DNA from: Plantago major | Lineage: Eukaryota > Streptophyta > Magnoliopsida > Lamiales > Plantaginaceae | Direction: 5' to 3' | NCBI GenBank assembly: GCA_026545765.1 | Contig: CM048840.1 | Coordinates: 18,418,765-18,482,764, forward strand | DNA: 64,000 nt | Part shown: one piece after another, positions 1 to 12,029 of the stretch | Layout: every line of letters begins with the position of its first letter | Position numbering within the stretch: position 1 is the first letter of the stretch | Made by a program: the position numbers and the translations under genes | The notes under the pieces: generated by a model | What the model saw: the letters and a program-made list of their open reading frames with translations, nothing else | The model's database searches: none | Told to the model about the DNA's origin: nothing

Positions 1-1703
1 ATAAGAATATAGTTGTGACTCAAACAGATGACAAATTGCAAGGTACGGTATTTCGGATAAGTATTTGTATTGAATTGAGCTAGTTTTTCATGTTGCATGA
101 GTTTATGGTTGATGTGGTTGAGACTTATGAGTTCTGGTTATTTGGTTTAAAACCAGTCAAATACAGTCGAGATTAATGGACAAAGCGTATATGCTGCAAT
201 TTCAGGTTCTATAAATTAGGCAGAAGGTTTTCTTTTCATCTACAATCTGGGAAAAACTCGCTAGTCCAGCATGCTAAATTGGTATTAGTTTGTAGCTTTG
301 TACGATAGATACATAGTTAAAAATTTAAAATAGTATCCCATACTTATCCAACCATGTCAGCTGACTGACTTTAACTGTGGGTTCATGAACATGAGAAGCA
401 TGAATGTTTTACCAGTGACCTTTACTTGTAAAAGTTTAATAGTTTTTTGGATATCCATGGGTAGATATTACCTTGAGTGCTTGAATTGTTGAATCGATAT
501 CCTTATTCCTTAGGGGCTGAAAGTATTTATAAACTTTCACGGGTACATGATCTTTCACAGGATAGGCACATTTCATTTCTGCAAGTGACTAGGTGTAATG
601 CTTGAATGCATTGTATGTGTGTGTGAGGCTCGATCTTATCTCATTGGGAAAAGAAAAATCATATCTGAATACCCCATTGAGAATTTGACGAATGTTTCTC
701 AAGTTTGAAAATGCTACATGAGCAAATTACTTTATTGCGTTCTTAAAGAGATCCACTTTGCTAAATGATGGTGCATTGTCGTAAAGTTGTCTTAACTGGT
801 TGAGAACTCTCTGTATACAATGGGAAAATCATACTACCTCACCGAAGAAAAGAGCTTTAACAGGGTTCACATTTCCTGTGTTTGTTCGCAGAAACAGATC
901 CAGGTGATTCATGGTACGATGATGGATCTTCTTCTGAAGGTCATGTGGAAAAATCTCAGAGTATATCTTATATGGACAGGGAGTGGCAGAAGAGGCATGA
1001 TCAATTCCATACGGTAAACTGAAAAGCTACCTATGATTGTTCCTTTCTCCCTACATAAGTTATGGTTTCAATTTCTGTCAATGCAGTATTTCCTAGTTTT
1101 TTTATACGTATTGGCATTTGTGTGGAGCTAGATTGGTTATCGTGATGGCCTGCTAGCTGGAAAGGAATTTGCTGCACAGGAGGGGTTCAATATTGGCTTT
1201 AAAGATTCTGTCAGTACTGGGTACAATTGGGGACTTGTCAGAGGGGTTGCCAGGTAATTAATGAAAAGAATGGAGAAATTGTGAAACTTATGGTTTCCTT
1301 GTATGATGCATCCATTTCAGTTCCATTGAAATGCTTGTCCTCTCCGGGATGATCATTCTTGTACTGTACTCATTGTTTTCTTTGCAACCGTGCTTGTAGT
1401 GCTATGGCTTGCCTCCCTGGTGGGTTAAAGGAAAAGTTGGTTGAAAGCGAGGATACAAGAAATAAATTTCAGCTCTTGCATGAATCCGTGCAGGCTATCT
1501 CAACAACAGATGCACTAAAACTGTTTTATGAAGACCATAAAAGGAAATCAGCTGAACAAAATGATGGTGCTGAAGCCAGTTCCACCTCAGCAGATTTAAA
1601 ACATCAGAACGATGACAGTATCTTCAACAACTACTCTGGGCAGCTCCGTTCAATTCTTAACGATTCTCCGCTGATAGGTGTGCATTTAGAGATCAGCAAG
1701 TGA
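1..1703 (+). CDS. Yae1-domain (deca-GX3) protein, 5' end outside window
   Basis: Four exons can be joined: <3-42, 892-1013, 1132-1253 and 1400-1703 (TGA). Each junction has GT/AG ends and the phases fit: the G at 42 plus AA at 892-893 makes one codon, and AG at 1252-1253 plus T1400 makes another. Exon 3 carries the diagnostic run of glycines every four residues (GYRDGLLAGKE, then GFNIGF and GYNWGLVRG), the deca-GX3 motif of Yae1/Lto1 proteins. In yeast and animals these form an adaptor that delivers Fe-S clusters to the ABC protein ABCE1/Rli1. Before it is an acidic stretch and a DREWQKRHDQF segment typical of plant members. The C-terminal exon is polar and low in conservation. The start codon lies upstream of base 1. 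Family assignment is by motif; the Fe-S role in plants is inferred from yeast and animal orthologues. Confidence 0.85.
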
Positions 1704-2950
1704 AGAATTTTCAACTCTTTTAAGTGTTGAATTCCTTCTCCCGGTGTGATTCCATGAAACAGAGATATTTACTGATATCATTCATGATATGTCATAATTT
1801 TGAAAAATTGGCTCAACCTTCCGTTTTTGGTTAGTTGGTAGTTGATACATGATTGAGCCTATGAAATCATGTGTAGCTATAGCATTCATGATATCTGATA
1901 ATTCTGAAGGCTGGTGTAACCTGCATTTTTGGTTCATTAGTAATCTGATGCCGAAAGACCTCAGCTCATATGTTTGATGTATCGAGAATCGATGTAAAGA
2001 TATGCATGGCTCTTAAGCCTAAAGGTAACCAGAATGCCTCTTTAAGTCTGAATTTTCTACCCATTGCAGTACAAAACAATTACTCTCCTAACTCTGACTC
2101 TCTGTTGGGAAAATATAACAGACAGTAAGAAATGCCTTCTGAGTTAGTATTTCTGTTATTTAGCTAATTTCAATACAAGAACTAGGCTACACCCAATCCC
2201 ACCTGCATATTATCATTTCAACATGTCTGTATTTTATCTTCCATTCATGGACAAGGAAAATCACTTTGCCGTAAGGTCCAGTTTTGTAACTTTTCGAATT
2301 CGGAAAGTTAAGCTCCATGAAATAAGTAAATCAAGAGCTTTTGCATTTATGTTTTAGATCATTATTTCCCTTTTCGGATTGCTTTGAAATACCAGAAGAG
2401 TTGAGAATATTAATTTGCTGCCCAGGCTTCATAGCTGCTGGTGAATCCAAATACATGTTTTTTTTTTATCCAGCTCATTTCCTAGATTACAAATAGATTT
2501 AATACATCTGTTAGCAGTAGTTAATATAGGCACACATTACTTTTTTCTTTTTGTCGTTCAGAAATACAAACATTACTTTATAAGTTACAACACACAATTA
2601 CCTGGAGGTTCAGGTACACTCCCTTACACAAAAGAAATCAACCTGGAGCAAACTAAAACATTACACTCCAATCTCTGAACTCATATCATATAAATAGTTT
2701 TGCTTGACTGCTCATGATTCCATTTTTCTCCTATCTGTAAGCAGTCACCTTCAAATTGCATCATCTAGTCTGTTCAAATTTGAGCTTGACTCTGTGATGT
2801 GATTATTCTACTTGACTGATGCATACCTGCAAAAACAAATTGCAAGTGCATCTTATGTTTCTCATAATTAATCCTTGCATTGTTTTGCTCTCAGAATCTG
2901 AAATACATAAAAGAGTTTCGTATTGTCTTCCAGTTTACCTGTATCACTTA
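1704..2950. other. Intergenic, 3' UTRs of convergent genes
   Basis: This stretch separates the tail-to-tail Yae1-like (+) and calmodulin-binding (-) genes. It should hold both 3' UTRs. It is AT-rich, with a T-run near 2459-2468 and several short AATAAA-like words, but no convincing coding frame. I see no repeat of known class. Confidence 0.6.
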
Positions 2951-4849
2951 TCAGATGCATGCCTGCATAGGTCTTGGACTCTCAAATACCGAACTATGCG
3001 TCTGATGAAATTCGCATTTGGTCATGGGGATGACTTTTTCAAATGCTTCCACTAGCAATGCGACTTTTCTTTTGCGGGCTGAACCAAGTTTTGTGACAAC
3101 CTGTCTGAGTGCAAAATCCACCATCCACTCCTCTGCATTTTTCCGTTCATCCAGTTCTTGGTGCTTAAGATCAACGTTCTCTGCTTCTGGGTCAGGTTGC
3201 ACTGGTAGGAAATTTGGGTCTCGTGGATTGAATTGCCCCAATTCGTCTGGATCCTGGATAAGCTTCTTGCCTTTCCCTATAACTATGGTAAGCGAACTGT
3301 CTTCAGTTTCTGGCTCTGCTGAACGAGACTCTTTAGTTGGGTGTGTGGGCCTCATATTATGGAAATTACCATCCTGATTGTCCTGATTTTCAGTGTTGTG
3401 GATCTGGAATTCATCACCTGCTGAAGTTTGATCTGGCACATCATCAGCTGTGATGGTAGAAAGTAGTCCCTTGTCACCAATATCGCCAGTTGGAAGACCG
3501 GTTTCTGAGGTCTGGCCGCCTTCAAGTGATGCTTCATGCATATATTCAGAAGTTGCTTCCAGTTCTTCTTCCTCTTCTGGGCAATTGACAGTTGCTGAAC
3601 CATTGACATCCATCAAAGTCTCAAGATATTCAATGCATTCACAATCCTCACTGCTAGACCATGAGTCTGAGCCGAAACCCTCTTCATCGATGGTCTCTTG
3701 TGACACTTCATTGTCGAGAAATTTGCCGGACTGGATCAAGTTGTCATCCTCCACAAGGCATCCCTCGAGCTTACCCCCTTCTGGATCAGACTGTTTCTCT
3801 GCTTCAGATGAGTATTCATCATCATCGTCATCAAGATACACCGCAGAGCCATGACCTGTCTCCCACTCCGTATCCGAAGCTTCAGAATCCATCTCGAAAC
3901 TCTGAGCTGCCTCTGTACTTGGTTCCATGATGTCACTCTGATCTTCTTGAGTTTTGTGATTTTCAGCTCCTGTTTCAGCTGCACCTTCAACCATTGGAAC
4001 GATGGCAGTATCATCTTCCTTGGGAGCATAGATTTCAACAAAGAAATCATTCACCTCTTCTTGAGTCGAAGGAGTAACAATTGGACTACTCACGTCAAGC
4101 TGATTAGCCGGTCTTGTTCGCCTCGGCGACAGGCATCCTAGTTTAACACTCCTCTGAGTCTTGATCATCCGCCTCTTTGCAGACAAGAACGTCTTCAATG
4201 GTGGCAAAGCAGCGTGGCGATGCCCGTTGAGCGAACAGTACGTGTAAGGACATACTTTCATGGCAGAGGTCCCTTCGAGTTCTGTCCCTCCTGGACTAAG
4301 CGTGAGGTAAGTCGGAAACTTACAATCTTTCAACGTTGAAGAACATGTTGCTCTCTGTACATCTATATTCTCGCATAAAGCAACCGATGAACATTTTTTG
4401 GCCGTAACTCTCACCGGTTTAAAGCTACGAGTACTAGTCAGTTTCAAACTAGTCATCCTAGCTAAACTTTTCGCCTTTTTATCAGAAGCCAACCCAAGTT
4501 TCTCAGGGCTTGAGCTTTTTCTGCGTAAAGAAGAATTATCAGGACTAGTTTGAGGAGTTTTTGCACTCACCTGAAGTTTCTCCTTTCTTGCATCAGAGCT
4601 ACTTGTGCCCTTCATGTAATTCGGTGTCGTGATCGTCTCCGTGGGTGGTTTTCCGGGCTGTTTGACATGCTGTTTCCGTGAGCCATCCGCCTCAGGATGC
4701 TTGATCGATCCTGATTTCTTCATCATCTTCTTCTTCAAGTCCATGCCTCCTTTCTTGACGTTTTCTTGCTGAGCAGAAGCTGATTTATGGTTCATGGAAA
4801 GGCGTTCAGCTTGGATACCAAGCTTGTCTGTGACCTTTCTTTGAACCAT
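2951..4849 (-). CDS. Plant calmodulin-binding domain protein (PICBP-like)
   Basis: A single 632-codon exon. The ATG complementary to 4847-4849 is chosen because the frame further upstream opens only on TTG. The N-terminal 250 residues are basic and rich in Ser and Lys. They include a conserved patch near residues 175-240 with LTLSPGGTELEG, CPYTYCSLNGHRHAALPPLK and FLSAKRRM, which recurs in plant calmodulin-binding proteins of the PICBP/At5g04020 type. The middle (about 260-480) is very acidic and low in complexity. The C-terminal 70 residues (EEWMVDFALRQVVTKL, then KRKVALLVEAFEKVIP) form the amphipathic basic helix pair of the plant CaM-binding domain (Pfam CaM_binding). The likely role is calcium-dependent calmodulin binding, probably in signalling or defence; partners are not visible here. 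There is no intron and no frame damage. Confidence 0.85.
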   Translation of the reverse strand: MVQRKVTDKLGIQAERLSMNHKSASAQQENVKKGGMDLKKKMMKKSGSIKHPEADGSRKQHVKQPGKPPTETITTPNYMKGTSSSDARKEKLQVSAKTPQTSPDNSSLRRKSSSPEKLGLASDKKAKSLARMTSLKLTSTRSFKPVRVTAKKCSSVALCENIDVQRATCSSTLKDCKFPTYLTLSPGGTELEGTSAMKVCPYTYCSLNGHRHAALPPLKTFLSAKRRMIKTQRSVKLGCLSPRRTRPANQLDVSSPIVTPSTQEEVNDFFVEIYAPKEDDTAIVPMVEGAAETGAENHKTQEDQSDIMEPSTEAAQSFEMDSEASDTEWETGHGSAVYLDDDDDEYSSEAEKQSDPEGGKLEGCLVEDDNLIQSGKFLDNEVSQETIDEEGFGSDSWSSSEDCECIEYLETLMDVNGSATVNCPEEEEELEATSEYMHEASLEGGQTSETGLPTGDIGDKGLLSTITADDVPDQTSAGDEFQIHNTENQDNQDGNFHNMRPTHPTKESRSAEPETEDSSLTIVIGKGKKLIQDPDELGQFNPRDPNFLPVQPDPEAENVDLKHQELDERKNAEEWMVDFALRQVVTKLGSARKRKVALLVEAFEKVIPMTKCEFHQTHSSVFESPRPMQACI

Positions 4850-5420
4850 CTTCAAAGGTAAACAACAAATGGAACAAAAGCATAGAACTTTACGATATTT
4901 TGTTTTGTCTTGAATGGAAGTGTGTGCTTGTTATGAAGAGAATATTGTTTATTTGTTGAAATCTAGAGAGATTCCAAGCTTTGGGTTAGGTATTTGCTTA
5001 AGTTGGGTGGCTTTTTTTGTTTTCCTTTGTGGGATTATTGCCCTTCTGAATAAGGCTGAGATAAGTATTATGATGATGCTGACTTGCACTAATCTGTTTT
5101 CTTGGGTCCCTTGTGTGTATAATTGATTACTAACTTTTTAAAGATGATTGTTATTAGTATAATGAAAAATGTGTCATTTTTCTTGATAGTTATTGTTTGA
5201 ATTAATTATTGCTTAATTAGTTTTAGTGGTGTTGTCATTTGGATTACCCCGGTTGCCATGGATAAGGGTTGGCCATTGGCGTTGGTTCTTAGGATTAAGG
5301 ATGTATTCGAATTTGTACTGATATGCCGCACACTATCTTATACTACTGGGCTATCTTCTCTTCAACTGAAAATTCATTCAGTTTAGTTTAGTTTGTCTTC
5401 AGTTCAGTTCATTAAATTCA

Positions 5421-5443
5421 TATTATTATTGTTGTTGTTGTTG

Positions 5444-5480
<37 letters not shown>
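5421..5480. repeat. Compound trinucleotide microsatellite (TTA)n(TTG)n(TTA)n
   Basis: About 60 bp made of TAT/TTA units, then TTG units, then TTA units again. Such a compound repeat arises by slippage and point change. It creates a spurious poly-leucine reading frame. Confidence 0.95.
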
Positions 5481-5481
<1 letters not shown>

Positions 5482-6029
5482 TTATCATTTATTTACACAC
5501 TCAATTTTTTGTACGAGGAAAATAAGAAAATTTATCCAATTGAGTTATTTTCAACTTTTTTTCTTTCTTTCTTTTTAATACGACTTTTAGTAGATCAATG
5601 AAATAAAGAGTATAACTACAATTTGAATTACACTTCTTTTCTACCGTAAAATGTGAGTTAAGATAAGAAACTACAGGAACCTGAGAGTACCATACAATCT
5701 GGTTCACATACTCTGTACGTACATTTCTAACAAAAAATTTACATGTTCTTTTGTTGGAAGATATCAGAACAGTATAATTAAACTCAAAAGCTAACGTTGA
5801 GTTTTTTCTCAAACTTAACAAATAAAAAACAAGTTAAGCCAAACTAAAGTCAAACTAAACTCTATAAGTCTTTCAAATGACTCTCAAAAACTCCAAAACA
5901 AGTTAAACCAAACCAAAGTCGGATCAAACTTTATAAAAAGAACATTATCACAAACATTAATCAAATATACTTAATTTCTTTTCATAAAAGTTGAAATATG
6001 AGTATTGGGACATGAAAGTTGAATAAGCA

Positions 6030-6227
6030 GTTTGGAAAATGGAAAAGGCTGGAGGTTCTAGACAAGAAAGAGTGTTGATGTAAAGTTGTTGGCACGAGCT
6101 TGCGCATGGTTTATGGACTAGTTATTTTGGTTAAGCTTTTAATTATTTTATTTGCCGAACATTGTCCATGCTCTTGTAAACGTTTTCAAGTTGTAATAAA
6201 TTTCGCCGATTCAAAAAAAAAAAAAAA
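6030..6227 (+). other. Possible retroposed transcript 3' end
   Basis: The stretch ends in GTAATAAATTTCGCCGATTC followed by 15 A residues (6213-6227). An AATAAA-type signal (around 6196) sits about 15 bp before the A-run. This is how the 3' end of a retroposed mRNA or a non-LTR element looks. No coding remnant or target duplication was identified, so the call is tentative. Confidence 0.3.
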
Positions 6228-7272
6228 TAGATAAAGACAGTTTGTACGACGATTAAAATTCAATTTTAATTGAGTTATCATTCTCATATTGTTTTCCACG
6301 CGGTTGGTTTTAAAGTTTGTTATACAATAATAAATAAAAAGGTAAAGTGACAGAAAAAGAGTAGGAATAGTGTGAGAAAGATGACAAAAATAATATGTTT
6401 TTTTAATTGTGATTATATATACCATCATATAATTGTTATTATTATTACAAAATAATTTCTTCAGTTCGTTTCAGTTTCAGTTCAGTTCAGTTTCAAAAAT
6501 TACAGTTGAAGAGAACAGAGCCTTAGTAATCGTTATAGATTGTTTTAGTCTCGGGTCAAGTTCAGTATCTTATCAAGTGATTCTACCATATTTGATTAAG
6601 ATGAAGCATAGACTTGATTATACTCGGAGCGAGTTATTCGCTTGCATCTGAGAACTAACGAGTGATCTCACTTTTTCTCTGTGAACACTGGTGCCAAAAC
6701 TTGATACGTTACACTTCGGCATAGTGTGTTGAAAGTTAATTTCATATTTTTTAAAACTTCAGGAATTTGCTCATCTTTTATTGTCTGAAAAGTGCCTCAG
6801 ATGCTTGCTTGGTTTAATTTTATCTAAAAATATGATCTTTGACTTCATGATGCCTACATATTATCTAGTTATTTTTGGAAATCAAGTGTTTGTTTTATGC
6901 TCCGAATTAGAAACAGTCCGTATGAGTTTTAAATTATTTGGTATTTAACTCAAACTCAATTTGAATTGAATTTTGGAAATTTAATTTGATGAATAACTTA
7001 GATGGAATCAAGTTCGTACTTTGTATGAAATTGTTATTTTAATCGTATTTAATATTTGTTTAATTTGTGTAAGAATTTATAATTAACTCTATTTGTTGAA
7101 TTGTAAAATAATTGGAGTAGTATAGTGTTGAGTTTAATGTTGAAATATTTTTAACCAAAGTCGGTTCAAATAAGTGAACTCACTTGGGTAAATTCCATTC
7201 CATCAACTGAACTTGAAATCTTATTTGGAGAACTTATTGGTATAAATTCGATCCGATTGAAAAGATTAGTAA

Positions 7273-7434
7273 TGTTAAAGAATAAATGTATAAGAGTTAG
7301 TATTGGGTTAAACTGTTATAGGCCCAACTGTATGAGCTCTCTAGAAGCTTCTTTCTCTTGTATAAATACATGCTTGTACTCTCTCATTATGACATTAGAA
7401 TAAACCATATTCTCTTCTTCTCTATTTTCTCTCA
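7273..7434 (+). repeat. Copia 5' LTR
   Basis: A 162-bp repeat with TG...CA ends. A TATA box (GTATAAATACATGC) lies at about 7363 in the U3/R region. It matches the 3' LTR over both ends, but the middle 50 bp differ markedly between the two copies. That points to an old insertion or a patch of recombination. Confidence 0.9.
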
Positions 7435-7952
7435 ATACGTTATCAGCACGAAAGTGTTCAACCAACTGAGATCCCAAAACCCTAACCTTCCGTACGGACA
7501 AAAAAAAAAAAAAAAAAAGAATCAAGCCTTCATCTGTTTTCATCCATCTGATTGGAGCACAAAGGTAATGGACCGTAATCGGTAAACGGTAAAGGGTTTT
7601 CAGTATGCATGTGTCTTGCGTACAATCAATGTCTGTGTGTCAGTATATAATAAATTGCATGAGTTTTGTTTTGTCCGTATGCACACTATGCATGAATCTC
7701 TTTTGCGTTTCTTTTTTATATTACTTAAACAAAAAAAAAAAATTGTTTATGTTTGCACAAAGCAGTCCGCTTGTTTTCAAAGATCATAATTACCCAAATC
7801 CTTTATTTATTTAATATGCATGTTTCGTATGTATTTTTTCTGCTTCATATGTACTCCGTACGTATGTGTATATTTTGTATGTATGTATTTTTATTGTCGT
7901 ATGTGTATCAAATCTGACCATACTAATGCGTGTTGCATATTTTTGTAGAGCT
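7435..7952 (+). other. Copia leader with tRNA primer-binding site
   Basis: The 518-nt leader starts right after the LTR. It contains GTTATCAGCACGAAAG at about 7438-7454, the primer-binding site used by one copia subgroup in place of the usual TGGTATCAGAGC type. A 19-20 nt A-run (7500-7518) and CGTATGTATGT-like words follow. The leader ends just before the gag ATG at 7953. Confidence 0.65.
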
Positions 7953-9073
7953 ATGACGAATTTAAGCAATCTCGAATTTGTGGCACTTGATATCAGTGGA
8001 AGAACTATTTGTCATGGATTCTCGACGCAGAAATCCACCTAGATGCCAAGGGCCTAGGAGAGACAATCAAGGTTGGTAACATGTCAACCAGCCAAGATAA
8101 GGCTAAAGCGATGATATTTCTTCGCCATCATCTTGATGAAAGTTTGAAAACTGAATACCTTACTGTCAAAGATCCGGCGGGACTTTGGACAAATTTGAAA
8201 GAAAGGTATGATCACCAAAAGACGGTGATACTTCCTAGAGCCCGATATGAATGGCCTCACTTGCGTCTGCAAGATTTTAAATCTGTGAATGATTTTAATT
8301 CGGCGATGTTCCGAATCACTTCCAAGTTGAAGTTATGTGGTGAGACAATCACTGAGGATGACATGCTAGAAAAAACATACACCACTTTCCATGTATCTAA
8401 TATGCTGTTGCAACAGCAATATCGTGAGAAGGGCTTCAAAAAATATTCTGAGTTGATCTCATGCCTTCTAGTAGCTGAGCAAAATAATGAGCTCTCTTGA
8501 AAACATGAAACACGCCTGAGTACCGATCCATTCTCGGCGAATGTGACATCTTTTAATGGAAGAAATTCCAATCCTGGCAATCATGGACGAGGACGTGGAG
8601 GATTTCGTCCTAATAATAACTCTGGTCGTGGTTATGGGCGTGGACGTGGAGGATTTCATCTTAATAATAACTCTGGTCGTGGTTATGGACGTGGTCGTGG
8701 AGGATATCGTCAAAACAATAGCTATCATAATGCAAACCACCACCAAAAGGGTGAAGGATCCAAAACTGGGCATGGCAAAAGGAAGTATGTTGATGAAAAG
8801 TGTTATAAATGTGGTATGAATGACCATTTGGAACGTAAATGTCATACTTCTCAACATCTTGTGGATCTTTACCAAGCATCACTTAGAGAAAAGAAGGCTG
8901 AAGCTAATTTTGTTGAAGACAATACTACTCGTAGCCCATACGATGCTACACATTTCGATGTGTCTGATTTCTTTAAAGATCATGGATACAAAAGTGAAAT
9001 ACCTGATGATTTCTTTGAGTTCCCTGAAGGGGCAAGTGATACCAAGAATGATGATGGAAGTACCCAAATTTGA
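7953..9073 (+). pseudogene. Copia Gag, frameshifted and with an internal stop
   Basis: The ATG at 7953 opens a frame matching the start of copia Gag. A one-base loss near 8000 shifts the frame, and the main frame continues from 8009. It contains the UBN2/Retrotran_gag region (LWTNLKERYDHQK, then QDFKSVNDFNSAMFRI). A TGA at 8498-8500 interrupts it, but the same frame continues to 9073. The C-terminal part has Gly/Arg-rich repeats (GRGYGRGRGGF, three times) and one zinc knuckle, C-X2-C-X4-H-X4-C (CYKCGMNDHLERKC). Gag forms the particle and packages RNA. As it stands it cannot give a full-length product. Confidence 0.88.
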
Positions 9074-9265
9074 GTTGTTTATTTTTGAAGTAGCTTAGGA
9101 TTTATTCTCTTTTGTATTTAGGATTTGCTCTTTTTCAAGAACATTAGGATTTGAATTTTCTATCATTTATGATGTACCTTTTTGGTAGCTTAGGATTTTT
9201 TTCATTGAAATAAAATCAAGTTTTTCCTTTTATTTATGTTGCTTATTCTATTTCTTGAAGATAAT
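9074..9265 (+). other. AT-rich spacer between copia gag and pol
   Basis: About 190 bp of non-coding DNA separate the gag stop from the pol ATG at 9266, so Gag and Pol are not one frame. The word TAGGATTT occurs four times (about 9096, 9119, 9145, 9191). The spacer may hold a splice acceptor or a re-initiation site for Pol, or may be a simple insertion. Confidence 0.6.
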
Positions 9266-12029
9266 ATGAAAATATCCGAGACAAATGAGGCGGAAATATG
9301 CCTAGCTGATAGTGCAACAACACACAGCATATTCAATGATGTTAAGTTCTTTGACTACTTGTCGATGAGGCAAGCGAATGTAAATACAATTTCTGGTAGT
9401 GCGAAATTGATTGAAGGCTCTGGTAGAGCGAAAATAACACTACCAAATGGGACAATGGTTGCCATAGAAGAAGCATTATATTCTTCCCAGTCTCAGCGAA
9501 ACTTGTTGAGCTTTAAAGATATTCGACGGAATGAATATCATGTTGAGACTATGAGTGAAAATGGCAAAGAATTTCTCTCAGATCACAGTGAAATCCGGTA
9601 AGAAAAATGTATTGGAAAAACTACCGGAATTGTCCCCTGGCTTATATTACTCTAAGATTAGAGCAATTGAAACATATGCTATGGAAAAGCAAATTGATAG
9701 CAATTTTAAAGTTTGGCATGATCGATTGGGCCATCCCGGATCAATGATGATGCGAAAGATTATTGAAAATTCATGTGGTCATACATTGAAAAATCAAAAG
9801 ATTTACCACAACAAGGAATTCTCATGCGGTGCTTGCTCTAAAGGAAAATTGATTACAAAACCATCATTTGAAAAGGTTGGATATGAAAGTCCTTCTTTTC
9901 TTGAAAGAATTCATGGAGATATATGTGGACCAATACAACCACCATCTGGACCATTCAGATATTTTATGGTTTTGATAGATGCATCTACGAGATGGTCACA
10001 TGCGTGCTTATTATCTACTCGTAATATGGCATTTTCAAGACTGCTTGCCCAAATAATTCGCTTACGAGCACACTTTCCTGATTCTCCAATCAAGAGCATT
10101 CGCCTTGATAATGCTGCTGAATTTTCATCGCAAGCATTTAACGATTATTGCATGTCGATTGGCATAAAAGTTGAACATCCTGTTGCACATGTTCATACAC
10201 AAAATGGTATGGCCGAATCATTTATTAAACGCCTCCAATTAATTGCAAGGCCATTACTTATGCAATCTAGACTCCCTGGATCAGCATTGGGACATGCAAT
10301 TTTACATGCTGCGACACTTGTCCGCATCAGGCCAATAAGCTATCATAAGTTCTCCCCCATGCAAATGGTATATGGTTATCAACCAAACATATTCCATCTG
10401 AATTTTTTTGGATGTGCGGTTTATGTGCCTATTGCTCCACCGCAACGCACAAAGATGGGACCCCAAAGAAGAATGGGGATATATGTTGGATATGAATCTC
10501 CTTCGATAATCAAGTATTTAGAACCATCTACTGGAGATTTATTTACGGCAAGGTTTGCCGATTGCCATTTTGATGAATCAAACTTTCCAACAATGGGGAG
10601 AGAAACAAAGCAGTTGGAAAAGTTGGGAAGTAATATATCGTGGAATGAATTATCATTATCTGTTTTTGATCCTCGAACAAATCAAAGTGAACCTGAAGTT
10701 CGAAATATAATTCATTTACAAACTCTTGCGAATCAACTGCCAGACTCATTCGCTGATCCAAAAAGAGTTACGAAATCATATATTCCAGCTGAAAATGCTC
10801 CAAATAGAATTGAAGTGCCTGAAGGGCAAATTACAAATGAGTCTAAGGCACGCATGAAGCGTGGGAGACCAGTCGGTTCCAAAGATAAAAATCCTCGAAA
10901 ACGGAAAAGAGCTAATAATGGCCCGTTAGAGGAAAAAGCTCTAGAAGAGAGTGAAAAGACTCCTAATGAGTCACACGACAATGCAAAAGAGATTCAGGTA
11001 CCTGAAATTGTTGAAAATGAAGAGATCTCGATAAATTATGTCGTGAATAGAAAGACATGGAACCGAAATGAAATTGACGTCGACACAATATTCTCATATA
11101 ATGTAGCGCGCGATATTGTGGAACAAAATGAGGATCTTGAACCTACATCTATAAAAGGATGTAGTCGTAGAGATGATTGGCCAAAATGGAAAGAGGCAAT
11201 TACTGCAGAATTGAACTCTCTTGGAAAACCTGAAGTTTTCGGACCTGTCGTCTGTACACCAAATGGTGTAAAACCCGTTGGATACAAATGGGTATTTGTG
11301 TGAAAAAGAAACGAGAAAAATGAAATTGCAAGATATAAAGCAAGGCTTATCGCACAAGGTTTTACTCAAAGACCTGGAATTGATTATGAAGAGACGTATT
11401 CTCCTGTGATGGATGCGATTACATTTCGCTATCTGATAAGTCTGGCTACACATGAGAAACTCGAAATGCGTCTTATGGATGTTGTTACAGCCTATCTGTA
11501 TGGCTCACTGGAAAATGACATATACATGAAAATCCCTGAGGGATTCAAAGTGCCCGCAGGACAATCCCGAGATGGTTATTCAATTAAGTTGAATAAATCC
11601 TTATATGGATTAAAACAATCGGGACGAATGTGGTTCAATCGTTTGAGCACATTTTTGAAAAATGAAGGCTATACAAACGATCCTATATGTCCATTCGTTT
11701 TCATTAAACGATCAGGATTGAAATTTGTCATTATTGTTGTATATGTCGATGACTTGAATATTATTGGAACTCCTGAAGAGTTAGCAAAGGCAGTCGATTG
11801 TTTGAAGAATGAATTTGAAATGAAAGACCTTGGGAAAACAAAGTATTGTTTGGGTCTACAAATCGAGCATTTGGCAAACGGCACACTTCTCCATCAGTCC
11901 AATTATTTGGAAAGACTGTTGAAACGATTTTATATGGATAAGGCTCATCCAATAAATACCCCCATGGTTGTAAGGTCTCTCGATGTGAAAAGAGACCCAT
12001 TTAGACCTCGTGAAGATGATGAAGAACTT
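9266..12029 (+). pseudogene. Copia Pol, N-terminal part (protease, integrase, RT)
   Basis: The protease has the active-site DSAT motif (ADSATTH). A frameshift lies between 9555 and 9601. Next come the GAG-pre-integrase region (WHDRLGHPG, with CGAC as the Cys pair) and the integrase core with its three acidic residues in HGDICG, RLDNAAEF and NGMAESF. The RT begins near KPVGYKWVF. A TGA at 11301-11303 replaces what is normally an arginine codon (CGA in most relatives), which fits CpG deamination. The frame continues with the RT catalytic YVDD near 11742-11753. The gypsy element interrupts right after GAAGAACTT at 12029. Pol would make and integrate the cDNA; this copy is defective. Confidence 0.92.

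Larger units (their letters stand above)
4850..7272. other. AT-rich intergenic spacer and promoter of the calmodulin-binding gene
   Basis: Immediately beside 4850 lies the 5' UTR and promoter of the minus-strand gene. The rest is strongly AT-rich, with trinucleotide repeats (5421-5480), a poly(A) run at 6213-6227 and scattered short direct repeats such as CAAGTTAA(G/A)CCAAAC near 5830 and 5900. Frames over 60 codons here are low-complexity and look accidental. The copia element is inserted at the right edge. Confidence 0.6.

Noticed and set aside
820..1017. 65-codon frame with an ATG
   Set aside because: It overlaps exon 2 of the Yae1-like gene in another frame, and the splice-consistent frame explains the region.
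3018..4141. Several plus-strand frames of 80-134 codons opposite the calmodulin-binding gene
   Set aside because: They are Ser-rich complements of the acidic, low-complexity part of the minus-strand gene and show no family motifs.
5393..5578. Poly-leucine frame
   Set aside because: It is the translation of the TTA/TTG microsatellite.
8084..9067. Minus-strand frames across copia gag
   Set aside because: Shadows of the Gag reading frame; no start context or motif.
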